The position numbers and the translations under genes were made by a program. DNA of 64,000 nt. Origin: Promicromonospora sp042731755 (lineage in GTDB: Bacteria; Actinomycetota; Actinomycetes; Actinomycetales; Cellulomonadaceae). This document shows, in pieces, positions 7,894 to 14,952 of the stretch. The DNA is taken from NCBI RefSeq assembly GCF_042731755.1, contig NZ_JBHWLR010000004.1, positions 372,001 through 436,000 of the forward strand, given 5' to 3'. The notes beneath the pieces are model-generated. The model had not been told where the DNA came from. It did not search any database and saw nothing but the letters and a program-made list of their open reading frames with translations. Position 1 is the first letter of the stretch. Every line of letters begins with the position of its first letter.

Positions 7894-8500
7894 CAGCACG
7901 ATGGCGAGTAGCGGCTCTAGGCCGTGAGGACTTTCTTTACTGGCTCAAGGCGCCGCTCCGCGGCGCAGGCCTGTGCCTCCGGGGGCCCGGGGGGGGGGGG
8001 GGGGGGGGGCAGGGGGGGTGTGGGGGCGCGGGGGGGCACATACCGCACCCCCCCCCCCCGACGCCCTGTAACAAAAAAAAAAAANNNNNNNNNNCCACCC
8101 ACCCCTAGTACAACAAGTGAAAACAACAACCCCCACCACCAACCCACCCGCAACCACCCCCCCCACCCCCCCCCCCCCCCCCTCCCCCCCCCCCCCCCCC
8201 CCCCCCCCCCCCAGGCCTGTGCCTCCGGGGGCCCGCGCTACGGGGGCCCGACGCTCCGGGCGCTTCGCGCCCTGCGCGCACCCCTCCGCGCACCCCGTCG
8301 GCTACGGCCTTGGACACGAAGAAGCGGCCCCGGGTTCTGTCCCGAGGCCGCCGCGCGGCTGAGTCTTACTCGCGTTCCTCTAATGCCGAAGGCGTGGCCG
8401 CCTCAAGCGTCAATCACCAGGGCTCACCACCCGGCGCGATCGGCTCACGTCCCGTAGCACTCACCCTGCCGTGGTCGCCCGACCCACATACCCGCCGCTG
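7894..8500. other. Contig join with homopolymer noise; no gene seen
   Basis: Ten N at 8085-8094 sit inside runs of G (7989-8009) and C (8171-8211) with an A-run, which look like sequencing artefact rather than DNA of this organism. The 24 bases at 7966-7989 recur exactly at 8212-8235, so the two contigs overlap there and the material between is probably spurious. From 8236 to 8500 the sequence looks normal, but no supported gene is visible. Confidence 0.8.
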
Positions 8501-9448
8501 CTACCTCAAGACGTCGCTCTGGTGATCCGCGGTGATCCGAACGAGCACGCCCTCGACCTTCGCCACGAGCTCGAAGCCAACGTCGTGCACCAGGTCGATG
8601 AGGTCCTCAGCCGGGCGGGTCGGCAACACGACAGTGCAAGCTGCGAGCTCCGAGACAAAGCGGCGGTAGTCCAGCAGTTGGCCGATCGCCTCACGAACAG
8701 CACGCCGCTCACTACTTGCCTTGACCTCATAGAGGACCTTGGTCGAATCGTCGAAGGTGTCCGTCCAGAGCGGCACGCTCGAACCGGGAACGGTCAGCTT
8801 CCGGCGCCCGACCGCATTGCCCTTGGCGCGCAGCACCTTCTCAAGCTCAGCCATGAGCTCGGCCTCGCGCCTCACGGCAGTCGTTCCCATGCTTGCCGTG
8901 ACATCGAACTTCCTGACGCGGTTGTTCTCCGATGGCACGAAGACGTCGCCAGGTGAGTGCTCCGGTTTGTCCGCCAGATGTTCGTCTCCTGCCGGCGCGA
9001 CCGCGCTGACTCGCAGCAGCTTGAACACCAGGACTGTTCGCGGAACCCCGTCAGTACCTAGCGCATCCTCGCGGCGAACCGGGTCAGCAGAGTCAATGGT
9101 GAACTCTCCGATGTACTTCTGCGGCTTGGTGGACTGAGGTCCAGGCATGGCCTCGAAGACACGGAGAGCTCGCCCCTGCTGAACGTGCCTGAGGATTGCT
9201 CGGTTGCCCCTTGACGTCTCCACCTGGTCGCCGTTCTGGCCCTCACCGGTGTAGTAGAAGGCTCCATCGTCAGCCCAGCCATCAAAGTTGTAGCCATGCC
9301 GGATGCCCCGCGCGGGATCCGAATACACCATGACGTTGGGAGTCTTCCCCGACGGTTCGATGCCTCCATAGACGGCACCACCGAACCGCCCAGCCACCGC
9401 GGCGCGTGTAGTCACTGTCCCGGGCGCGATGTCCCACTGCTCAGCCAT
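8501..9448 (-). CDS. Probable type IV restriction enzyme: SRA domain plus PD-(D/E)XK nuclease
   Basis: The start chosen is ATG 9448 (MAEQWDIAPG); the longer frame upstream is non-conserved in character and runs through a repeat. The 315-residue protein has an N-terminal SRA-YDG-like domain (about 20-150), with GGAVYGGIEPS, then DDGAFYYTGEGQNGDQ and VFEAMPG, resembling the SRA domain of ScoMcrA-type proteins that bind modified DNA. The C-terminal part has a nuclease-like core with LWTDTFDD (223-234), YEVKA (240-244) and the helix QLLDY (257-261), the arrangement of a PD-(D/E)XK site. It likely cuts incoming methylated or otherwise modified DNA. It lies alone near the element's end as cargo. 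Domain calls are by motif only. Confidence 0.7.
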   Translation of the reverse strand: MAEQWDIAPGTVTTRAAVAGRFGGAVYGGIEPSGKTPNVMVYSDPARGIRHGYNFDGWADDGAFYYTGEGQNGDQVETSRGNRAILRHVQQGRALRVFEAMPGPQSTKPQKYIGEFTIDSADPVRREDALGTDGVPRTVLVFKLLRVSAVAPAGDEHLADKPEHSPGDVFVPSENNRVRKFDVTASMGTTAVRREAELMAELEKVLRAKGNAVGRRKLTVPGSSVPLWTDTFDDSTKVLYEVKASSERRAVREAIGQLLDYRRFVSELAACTVVLPTRPAEDLIDLVHDVGFELVAKVEGVLVRITADHQSDVLR

Positions 9449-9515
9449 GCCAGCAAGGTAGCTGCCGCCACTGACACAAGGAGTCACCAGGGGACCAACG
9501 TCCGGCTCGTTGAGT

Positions 9516-9605
9516 GTCTTATCGACGCCAGACCGCATCAAGGGCGCTACGCGTCGCAGGCGATGGGCTACGCCCACCCTTGACCCGGTCCGACGTCGAC
9601 AAGAC
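9516..9605. repeat. Imperfect 30-base inverted repeat near the ICE end
   Basis: Arms 9516-9545 and 9576-9605 pair with about 24 of 30 matches around a 30-base loop; both contain GTCTTRTCGACG. It lies between the restriction gene and the putative attachment site. It could be an origin, transfer locus or terminator-like structure, or the remnant of a duplicated gene end; the sequence alone does not decide. Confidence 0.55.
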
Positions 9606-9752
9606 GTGGCAGGGAGCCGGGCGATGCCCACCCATGGCCGTGCGAGATGTGCGATGTCGTGTGCGACGTGCGCCCGAGGGGACCCCGAACAACCGGGAAC
9701 ACCGCCACCGGTCCAGGCCGCAGAAGTCCTCACGAGACCCACTTCCCACTTC

Positions 9753-9789
9753 TCCGCGGGTTCCGGGTTCGATCCCCGGGGGGCCCACC
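9753..9789 (+). other. tRNA 3'-end remnant, probable attachment site of the ICE
   Basis: The stretch reads as the 3' half of a tRNA: anticodon-stem strand TCCGC, five-base variable loop, T-arm CCGGG-TTCGATC-CCCGG (9763-9779), acceptor strand GGGGCCC (9780-9786) and ACC. No matching 5' half lies within 80 bases upstream. It resembles the end of an actinobacterial tRNA-Lys. AICEs insert at tRNA 3' ends and leave such a copy at the distal border. It separates element genes from the chromosomal genes that follow. Confidence 0.6.
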
Positions 9790-9873
9790 TCTCTCACCTG
9801 CGCACTCACCGTCCCCAGGACTCCCGCCCTGCGGTCCGCCAAGCGGATACGTAGCATCGAGGCGGACGGCATC

Positions 9874-10665
9874 ATGCGCAACGTGGCCCGCATTCTCACC
9901 GCGCTGGCCCTCCTGCTGGCGGGCGTCGGACCGACGCCGGCAGCAGCGGCCGCACAGTGCTTGCTGCCCGACGGCGGCCGCGGCGTCCACGTCTGGATCA
10001 AGTCCCCGACCACGCGCGCGCCCGACGGCTCAGCCGCCGGCCGGACCAGACCCGCGGGAACCCGGCTGTGCCGGGCCGTCAGCTCCGACGCCCAGGTCGT
10101 CTACGTCGAGGGCGCCACGGGACTGATCCTGGCCACCCGGCGCGCACCCGTGGCCGGCGGCCCCGCGGGCTCCGCCGGGCGCGCGCACGCGGACGCCGCC
10201 CGGCAGCTCGCGGCCAGGTACGGGGTCACCCTCCAGCTCTCGGCGGCGGACGAGGGCGGCCGGCGCGGCTACGTCACGGCGACCAGGGCGCTGCTCACCG
10301 GGAGCTACACCCCGGGCGGCACGCTGACCCCCGGCAAGGGGCTGATCCGGCTCGGCAACGGCGCCGACGACATGTCGGTGGCCGGCAGCGGGAACAACTG
10401 GTTCCGCAGGTACCTGCTGAACCAGGCCCGCCACGAGATCGCGCACGCGGAGATCGAGCGGCGCTGCGGCACCACCAGGCCACCCGTCGCCGGTGCTCCC
10501 GGCGCCGTCCGCGCCTCCACCGAGAAGCCCGTGCACGAGCACGTCACAGAGGCGTACGCCGACCTGTACCTGGGTGCGACCACGCGCAGCCCGGGCGGCT
10601 ACGGTTACTCGACCACCTGGGACGTCCCGCGGGCGAGGGCGATCCACGCGGGCCGCTGCTCCTGA
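9874..10665 (+). CDS. Secreted protein with an HEXXH metallopeptidase-like motif
   Basis: The start is taken at ATG 9874, where a classical signal peptide begins (basic start, hydrophobic ALALLLAGV, cut near AAAAA-QC); the frame upstream runs through the tRNA remnant. The mature protein is about 240 residues with an N-terminal all-beta-like part. In the C-terminal half RHEIAHAEIE provides HEXXH, and about 60 residues later EAYADLYLG offers a possible third ligand of the gluzincin type. It may be an extracellular zinc peptidase. No family is recognised with certainty. It is monocistronic. Confidence 0.6.
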   Translation: MRNVARILTALALLLAGVGPTPAAAAAQCLLPDGGRGVHVWIKSPTTRAPDGSAAGRTRPAGTRLCRAVSSDAQVVYVEGATGLILATRRAPVAGGPAGSAGRAHADAARQLAARYGVTLQLSAADEGGRRGYVTATRALLTGSYTPGGTLTPGKGLIRLGNGADDMSVAGSGNNWFRRYLLNQARHEIAHAEIERRCGTTRPPVAGAPGAVRASTEKPVHEHVTEAYADLYLGATTRSPGGYGYSTTWDVPRARAIHAGRCS

Positions 10666-10819
10666 GGCGATACCACCGGGCGACATCGGGCGGCAGTAGT
10701 TTCCGGTGATACGGCTTCACTACGCGAAAACCTCGCCCGCGCACCTCCACCGGACGCTCTTACGCCGCGCCTACGCTGACCTGTACCGTAGTCGCCCACC
10801 CGAACGCCGAGGGGCCCAC

Positions 10820-12268
10820 ATGGCACAGCTCGACCGTCGCACCTTCCTGGCAGGCGCCGCCGTGGTCGCATTCGACCCGGCCGACTCCCGGTGGCTGAAC
10901 AGCCTCCCGGAGAACTCCACCGCGATTCAGCTCCCCCACCTGGACGGCGAGCTCGTCACCGACGAGGACGCGCTCACCGAGGCCGCCACCGACTACGGGC
11001 ACCTGAAGCACCACCGGCCCCGGGCCGTGCTGCGGCCGGGTTCGGTCGACGACGTCGTGACCCTGGTCAGGTTCGCCGACGAGCACGGGCTCGTCGTCGC
11101 CGTGCGCGGCCAGGGCCACTCGACGTTCGGTCAGGCGCAGGCCGACTGCGGCGTCGTGATCGACTCGCGCACCCTGGCCACGATCCACGAGATCACGCCC
11201 GACCGGGCGGTCGTCGACGCCGGGGTCCAGTGGCTCGACCTGGTCCGCGCCACGCTCGCCGTCGGCGTCGCACCCCCGGTGAGCACGGACTTCCTGGGCC
11301 TCTCGGTGGGCGGCACGCTGTGCGTCGGCGGGATCGGGGGCGCCTCGCAGCACTTCGGGATGCTCGTGGACAACACGGTCGAGCTCCAGGTGGTCACGGG
11401 TGACGGCCGCCTGGTCACCTGCTCCGCGGACCAGGAGCCCGAGCTCTTCGAGGCCGTGCTCGGCGGGCTGGGCCAGTTCGCCGTCATCGTGCGCGCCACG
11501 GTGCGCCTGGAGACCGCGCCTGCCATGGCGCGCGTCTACACGCTCACGTACCCCCGGATCACCGACCTGACGGCGGCCCAGCGGACCGTCCTGGCCGACG
11601 GCCGCTTCGACTACCTGGAGGGCCAGCTCGTCCCCACGGACGACGACGGCTTCGCCTTCGTCCTGGAGGGCGGCGCCTGGTACACCGGCGAGCCGCCCGA
11701 CGACGCGGCCCTGCTGGCCGGCATCGACCCCGCCGGCGTCGACCTCATCGACGTGCCGTACTTCGAGTGGCTGAACCGGATCTACGAGACCGTGGAGCAG
11801 ATCGAGGCGCTCCGGCTGCCCGGACCGTGGCTCAACGCGTTCCTCCCGGACGCCGCCACCGACGAGATCGTCACGGAGCTCCTGACGACGCTCACCCCGG
11901 CCGACGCCGGCGGGGTGGCCCTGCTCTACCCGGCCCGGCGCTCGCTCCTCACCCGGCCGCTGGTGCGGGTCCCGGACGGCGAGGTCTTCTTCCTGCTCGC
12001 GCTGCTGCGCGCGGTGAGCCCCCCGGACGACGCGCACGCCGACCGCCTGATCGCCGACAACGACGCGCTGTACGCCCGCGTCCTCGCCGCCGGCGGCACC
12101 CAGTACCCCGTCAACGCCCTGAGCCTGACGCCGGCCGACTGGCGCACCCACTACGGCGACCGCTGGCCCATGGTCCTGCGCGCCAAGGACCGCTACGACC
12201 CGCGCGGCGTGCTCACGCCGGGCCAGGGCATCTTCGAGCCGGTCAGCAGAGCTTCTCGTACTCCTTGA
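10820..12268 (+). CDS. Cytokinin-dehydrogenase-like FAD oxidase, Tat-exported
   Basis: The ATG at 10820 gives 482 residues beginning MAQLDRRTFLAGAAVVAF, a twin-arginine-type signal. The FAD-binding PCMH fold is visible as PRAVLRPGSVDDVV, RGQGHSTFGQAQ (with the His that carries covalent FAD in this group) and VLGGLGQFAVIVRA. The C-terminal region ends in THYGDRWPMVLRAKDRYDPR then LTPGQGIF, the layout of the cytokinin-binding domain of plant and Rhodococcus CKX enzymes. Those enzymes cleave the isoprenoid side chain of cytokinins. Other substrates of the FAD-linked oxidase family remain possible. It overlaps the convergent lipoprotein gene by 26 bases. Confidence 0.75.
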   Translation: MAQLDRRTFLAGAAVVAFDPADSRWLNSLPENSTAIQLPHLDGELVTDEDALTEAATDYGHLKHHRPRAVLRPGSVDDVVTLVRFADEHGLVVAVRGQGHSTFGQAQADCGVVIDSRTLATIHEITPDRAVVDAGVQWLDLVRATLAVGVAPPVSTDFLGLSVGGTLCVGGIGGASQHFGMLVDNTVELQVVTGDGRLVTCSADQEPELFEAVLGGLGQFAVIVRATVRLETAPAMARVYTLTYPRITDLTAAQRTVLADGRFDYLEGQLVPTDDDGFAFVLEGGAWYTGEPPDDAALLAGIDPAGVDLIDVPYFEWLNRIYETVEQIEALRLPGPWLNAFLPDAATDEIVTELLTTLTPADAGGVALLYPARRSLLTRPLVRVPDGEVFFLLALLRAVSPPDDAHADRLIADNDALYARVLAAGGTQYPVNALSLTPADWRTHYGDRWPMVLRAKDRYDPRGVLTPGQGIFEPVSRASRTP

Positions 12269-12725
12269 GCCCCTCGACGGTCGAGGCGACGTCGAGCTCG
12301 GTCTGATCCTGTGTGCCGTCGTCGAGCGCCTTCTGGAGCTGGAGGAACGGGACCCGCATCTTCTCGACCGGGCCCTGGAACTCCTCGGGCACCCGCTCGC
12401 CGAGCCGCCCGAGCTCCAGGGCCATGGCGTGCATCTGGTCCGCCGAGGCGGCGTCGAGCCCGTCGCTCGCGCCGACGAGCGCGATGCCGATGCGCTCCTC
12501 GAGCGTCTTGTCGCCCTTCACGTACATGGCGGCGCAGGCCTCGTTCGCGTCCAGGGGCGCGTCCGGGTCGGAGCTCGTGGTCGCGCTGGCGCTGCCCGAC
12601 GGCGTCGCGCTCGCCCCGCCGTCGGCCTCGGACCCGGCGCCGTCCGCGGAGCAGCCGGAGAGAAGAAGGAGCAGCGTCGCTGCGGCGGCGACGGCGAGCG
12701 GTGCGGGACGGACCATGGCGCACAT
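12243..12725 (-). CDS. Putative lipoprotein, unknown function
   Basis: The 160-residue protein (start ATG 12725; ATG 12716 also possible) has a lipoprotein signal ending LLLLLSGC with the lipidated Cys at about 25. A Ser/Thr/Ala-rich linker follows, then a helical domain (about 60-160) with a pair of cysteines (C64 and the C-terminal C160) that could form a disulfide. It should be anchored on the outer face of the membrane. No family is recognised. Its 3' end overlaps the convergent oxidase gene by 26 bases. Confidence 0.7.
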   Translation of the reverse strand: MCAMVRPAPLAVAAAATLLLLLSGCSADGAGSEADGGASATPSGSASATTSSDPDAPLDANEACAAMYVKGDKTLEERIGIALVGASDGLDAASADQMHAMALELGRLGERVPEEFQGPVEKMRVPFLQLQKALDDGTQDQTELDVASTVEGLKEYEKLC

Positions 12726-12905
12726 GAAACCACCAGGTCCTGGGAATCCGCGCATCCGGCGGGTTTCGCCGGGGTGACCGACGCGGCGCCCCCGGGGCCG
12801 GGCGGTGAACGCTCCTGGAACTCTCCCCGAATTCGTCCGACGGCGCCGGACGGGCCTCCGCCAGCGGCTACCGTGGCGAGCAGAGCCGCAGATCCGGAGG
12901 TCAGC

Positions 12906-13757
12906 ATGGCCGCTCGTCCCGCAGTCATCGCCCACCGTGGGTACTCCGCGGTGGCCCCGCAGAACACCCTCGCCGCCATCGAGGCCGCCTGCCAGGCGGG
13001 CGTCGACCACGTCGAGATCGATCTCCAGCCCACCGCAGACGGCGTGGGCGCGGTGATCCACGACGAGACGGTCGACGCCACCACCGACGGCACCGGCAAG
13101 GTCGCCGCCCTCACCTCGGGCGAGGTGTTCGCGCTCGACGCCGGTGGCTACTTCGCCCCCGCCTTCTCGGGGCAGCGCGTCCCCACGCTCGACGACGTCC
13201 TCGCCGTGCTCGCCCGCCACCCCCGCACGGACCTGCTGCTGGAGCTCAAGGGCGCCTGGAACGCGGAACAGGTCGAGCGGGTCGTGGCGACGATCGACAC
13301 CGCCGGGTTCGACCGCCGCGTCCTGGTGCAGAGCTTCTGGCCCGGCACGGTGGCCACGGTGCGCGACGTCGCGCCGCACCTGCCGGGCGGCCTGCTCGTC
13401 TCGTTCGACCCGCCCGGCCTGCTGCGCCTGTGCGAGCGGCTGAACGTCGTGGCCTGCAACCCGTCCGTCGCCACGATCGCGGGCAGCCCGCGGCTGGTGT
13501 CCCGCCTGCACGCGGCGGGCCTGCGGGTCATGTCCTGGACGGCGAACGACCCCGAGGCGTGGACCACGCTCGTGACCGCCGACTCCGGGATCGGCGTCGA
13601 CGGCGTGATCACCGACCGGCCCGAGCGGCTCACGGGCTGGCTCGAGGGCCGGGCCGGCCAGGCCGCCGCCGCGCTGCCCGTACCGGGCCGGGGCGGGATC
13701 CGGCTGCGCCGCCGCGGGCACGCCCCGGCGCAGCGACTGGCCGTGGGCCACGCGTAA
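12906..13757 (+). CDS. Glycerophosphodiester phosphodiesterase family protein
   Basis: The 283-residue protein has the GDPD signature IAHRGYSAVAPQNTLAAI at the N-terminus, VEIDLQPTADGVGAVIHDE with the catalytic His and metal ligands, and the C-terminal barrel elements MSWTANDPEAW and GVDGVITDRP. The enzyme hydrolyses glycerophosphodiesters to glycerol-3-phosphate and an alcohol. No signal peptide is present, so a cytosolic location is expected. A basic Arg-rich tail (RLRRRGHAPAQRL) follows the barrel. It ends ten bases before a long palindrome shared with the convergent gene. Confidence 0.9.
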   Translation: MAARPAVIAHRGYSAVAPQNTLAAIEAACQAGVDHVEIDLQPTADGVGAVIHDETVDATTDGTGKVAALTSGEVFALDAGGYFAPAFSGQRVPTLDDVLAVLARHPRTDLLLELKGAWNAEQVERVVATIDTAGFDRRVLVQSFWPGTVATVRDVAPHLPGGLLVSFDPPGLLRLCERLNVVACNPSVATIAGSPRLVSRLHAAGLRVMSWTANDPEAWTTLVTADSGIGVDGVITDRPERLTGWLEGRAGQAAAALPVPGRGGIRLRRRGHAPAQRLAVGHA

Positions 13758-13766
13758 CCGCTTCCC

Positions 13767-13810
13767 GTGTCAGACGCACAGGTCACCCGGGTGACCTGTA
13801 CGTCCGACAC
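13767..13810. repeat. Palindromic 3'-end repeat, family B copy 1
   Basis: Two 22-base arms (13767-13788 and 13789-13810) abut with no loop and match at 20 of 22 positions; the core is GTGTCAGACG...CAGGTCACC. It lies between convergent gene ends and likely terminates both. A second copy is at 27517-27564. Confidence 0.85.
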
Positions 13811-13819
13811 GGCGGGGGA

Positions 13820-14449
13820 TCAGGTGCGGTGCAGCCAGCCGTGGAGCCGGCGGGTCACCCAGGGCAGCACCCAGTACGCCATGATCGGCGTCAGGATCAA
13901 CGTCGAGATCAGCACCTTGAGCACCAGGTTCACGTCGCCCCACCCGGGCACGAAGTAGGTGAACAGGGCCGTGAACACCAGGTTCACGGGGAAGAACCCG
14001 AGCCAGATGCTCGTGGCCTGCTTCCACCGCGGCGGCACGACGCCGGCGGCGACGTCTGCCGGCTCGTCCACGCGCGTCGGGTCCTCGAACCAGCCCTCGA
14101 TGCCCGTGCGCTGCTGGTAGCGCAGCTCCTCGACGAGCCCGGTGCCCTGCGCGAGCCAGTCCCGGCGCTCGGCGGACTGCTCCCAGGCGGCGAGCCGCTC
14201 GGCGTCGGCGAAGCGGTAGAGCATGTGCCAGTCGCGGGACCCCTCCGCGGCGCGGATCCAGCCCGATCCGAGGAACCCGTCCCAGCGGTTGGCGAGGTTG
14301 ACGCCCGACTGCACCCAGCGGGTGACCTCGGGGACGTGGTCGGGGTGGACGATGCGGTGGATGGACACGGTCACGGGTTGTCCGGCGGGGGTGGGCACGG
14401 ATCCGTTCGCGGCCTGATCGTGATGGGCCATGCCCGAAGTCTGATACAT
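13820..14449 (-). CDS. ABM-domain protein with C-terminal membrane anchor
   Basis: The 209-residue protein (start ATG 14449, preceded by GAGG; ATG 14431 is an alternative) has an N-terminal antibiotic-biosynthesis-monooxygenase ferredoxin-like domain (about 25-130), with VSIHRIVHPDHVPEV and WHMLYRFADAERLAAW. Two membrane helices follow near the C-terminus (SIWLGFFPVNLVFTALFTYF, then VLISTLILTPIMAYWVLPW). Proteins with this layout are widespread and uncharacterised; a quinol-monooxygenase-like activity is possible but not shown. It is convergent to the phosphodiesterase gene and ends next to a family B palindrome. Confidence 0.75.
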   Translation of the reverse strand: MYQTSGMAHHDQAANGSVPTPAGQPVTVSIHRIVHPDHVPEVTRWVQSGVNLANRWDGFLGSGWIRAAEGSRDWHMLYRFADAERLAAWEQSAERRDWLAQGTGLVEELRYQQRTGIEGWFEDPTRVDEPADVAAGVVPPRWKQATSIWLGFFPVNLVFTALFTYFVPGWGDVNLVLKVLISTLILTPIMAYWVLPWVTRRLHGWLHRT

Positions 14450-14952
14450 GGCCTCGAACGCCTCAATGTGAGCGCGCACACCCCGGGTTGTCCAGCCTTC
14501 ACGGCTGGGGCACGCTCTCTGCCCGGTTCTTGTGACGCATACCTCCGGTCGGGGGGTTACGCAACTCGTGGACAGTCGTTCAACATTAAACGTCGTCGCG
14601 AGGAACGCATCCCCTGGGCCTTCGGGCCTCGTTCTTCGCGACGATCGCCATGGCCTGCGCGACCCCCTTGCGCGCCGTGGCCTGTCAGCAGCTCGAGCAT
14701 TCTTCGCCGTCCCCCCGAGGGGATCTCCCCTCACGGTGTCGCCGTGCCCAGCCGCAGAACGGAAATCAGCGTGCCCCAGGCGCCGAACCCCGTCGCGCAC
14801 AGCACCGTGTGCCTTGCCCTTGTCCCCGAGCACCGGGACCGCCCTTGAGGCCCGGAGACCACGCCCTCGTCCCCCGTCGCACGCGACGCCCGGGCGCACA
14901 GGGTGCCCACGCCGCCGTCCCCGCAGCGGGACACAGCGCGCGATCCGGCCGG
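14450..14952. other. 503-base divergent spacer with a structured leader
   Basis: No convincing gene is seen. A strong hairpin spans 14595-14642: 13-base arms 14595-14607 and 14630-14642 (one mismatch) enclosing a GGCC-TTCG-GGCC inner stem. It lies about 310 bases before the carboxypeptidase start and could be a structured 5' leader. A further GC-rich stretch with CCCCGAGGGG sits near 14716. Confidence 0.5.

Noticed and set aside
7459..7899. A 146-codon minus-strand frame opposite the small membrane protein
   Set aside because: It is composed of low-complexity polar residues without a ribosome site, whereas the plus-strand frame shows ordered membrane helices.
7989..8211. G and C homopolymers as a biological repeat or quadruplex element
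   Set aside because: They surround an N gap and lie between two copies of the same 24 bases, so sequencing artefact is the simpler reading.
9700..9789. A complete tRNA gene before 9789
   Set aside because: The T-arm and acceptor strand are present, but no D-arm, anticodon loop or matching 5' acceptor strand precedes them.
12243..13751. A 502-codon minus-strand frame extending the lipoprotein gene through the phosphodiesterase gene
   Set aside because: The upstream part is antisense to a clear GDPD gene; the lipoprotein signal marks the true start near 12725.
14500..14952. A ydaO-type cyclic-di-AMP riboswitch before the cell-wall peptidase
   Set aside because: The position fits, but I could not align the conserved ydaO blocks with confidence.
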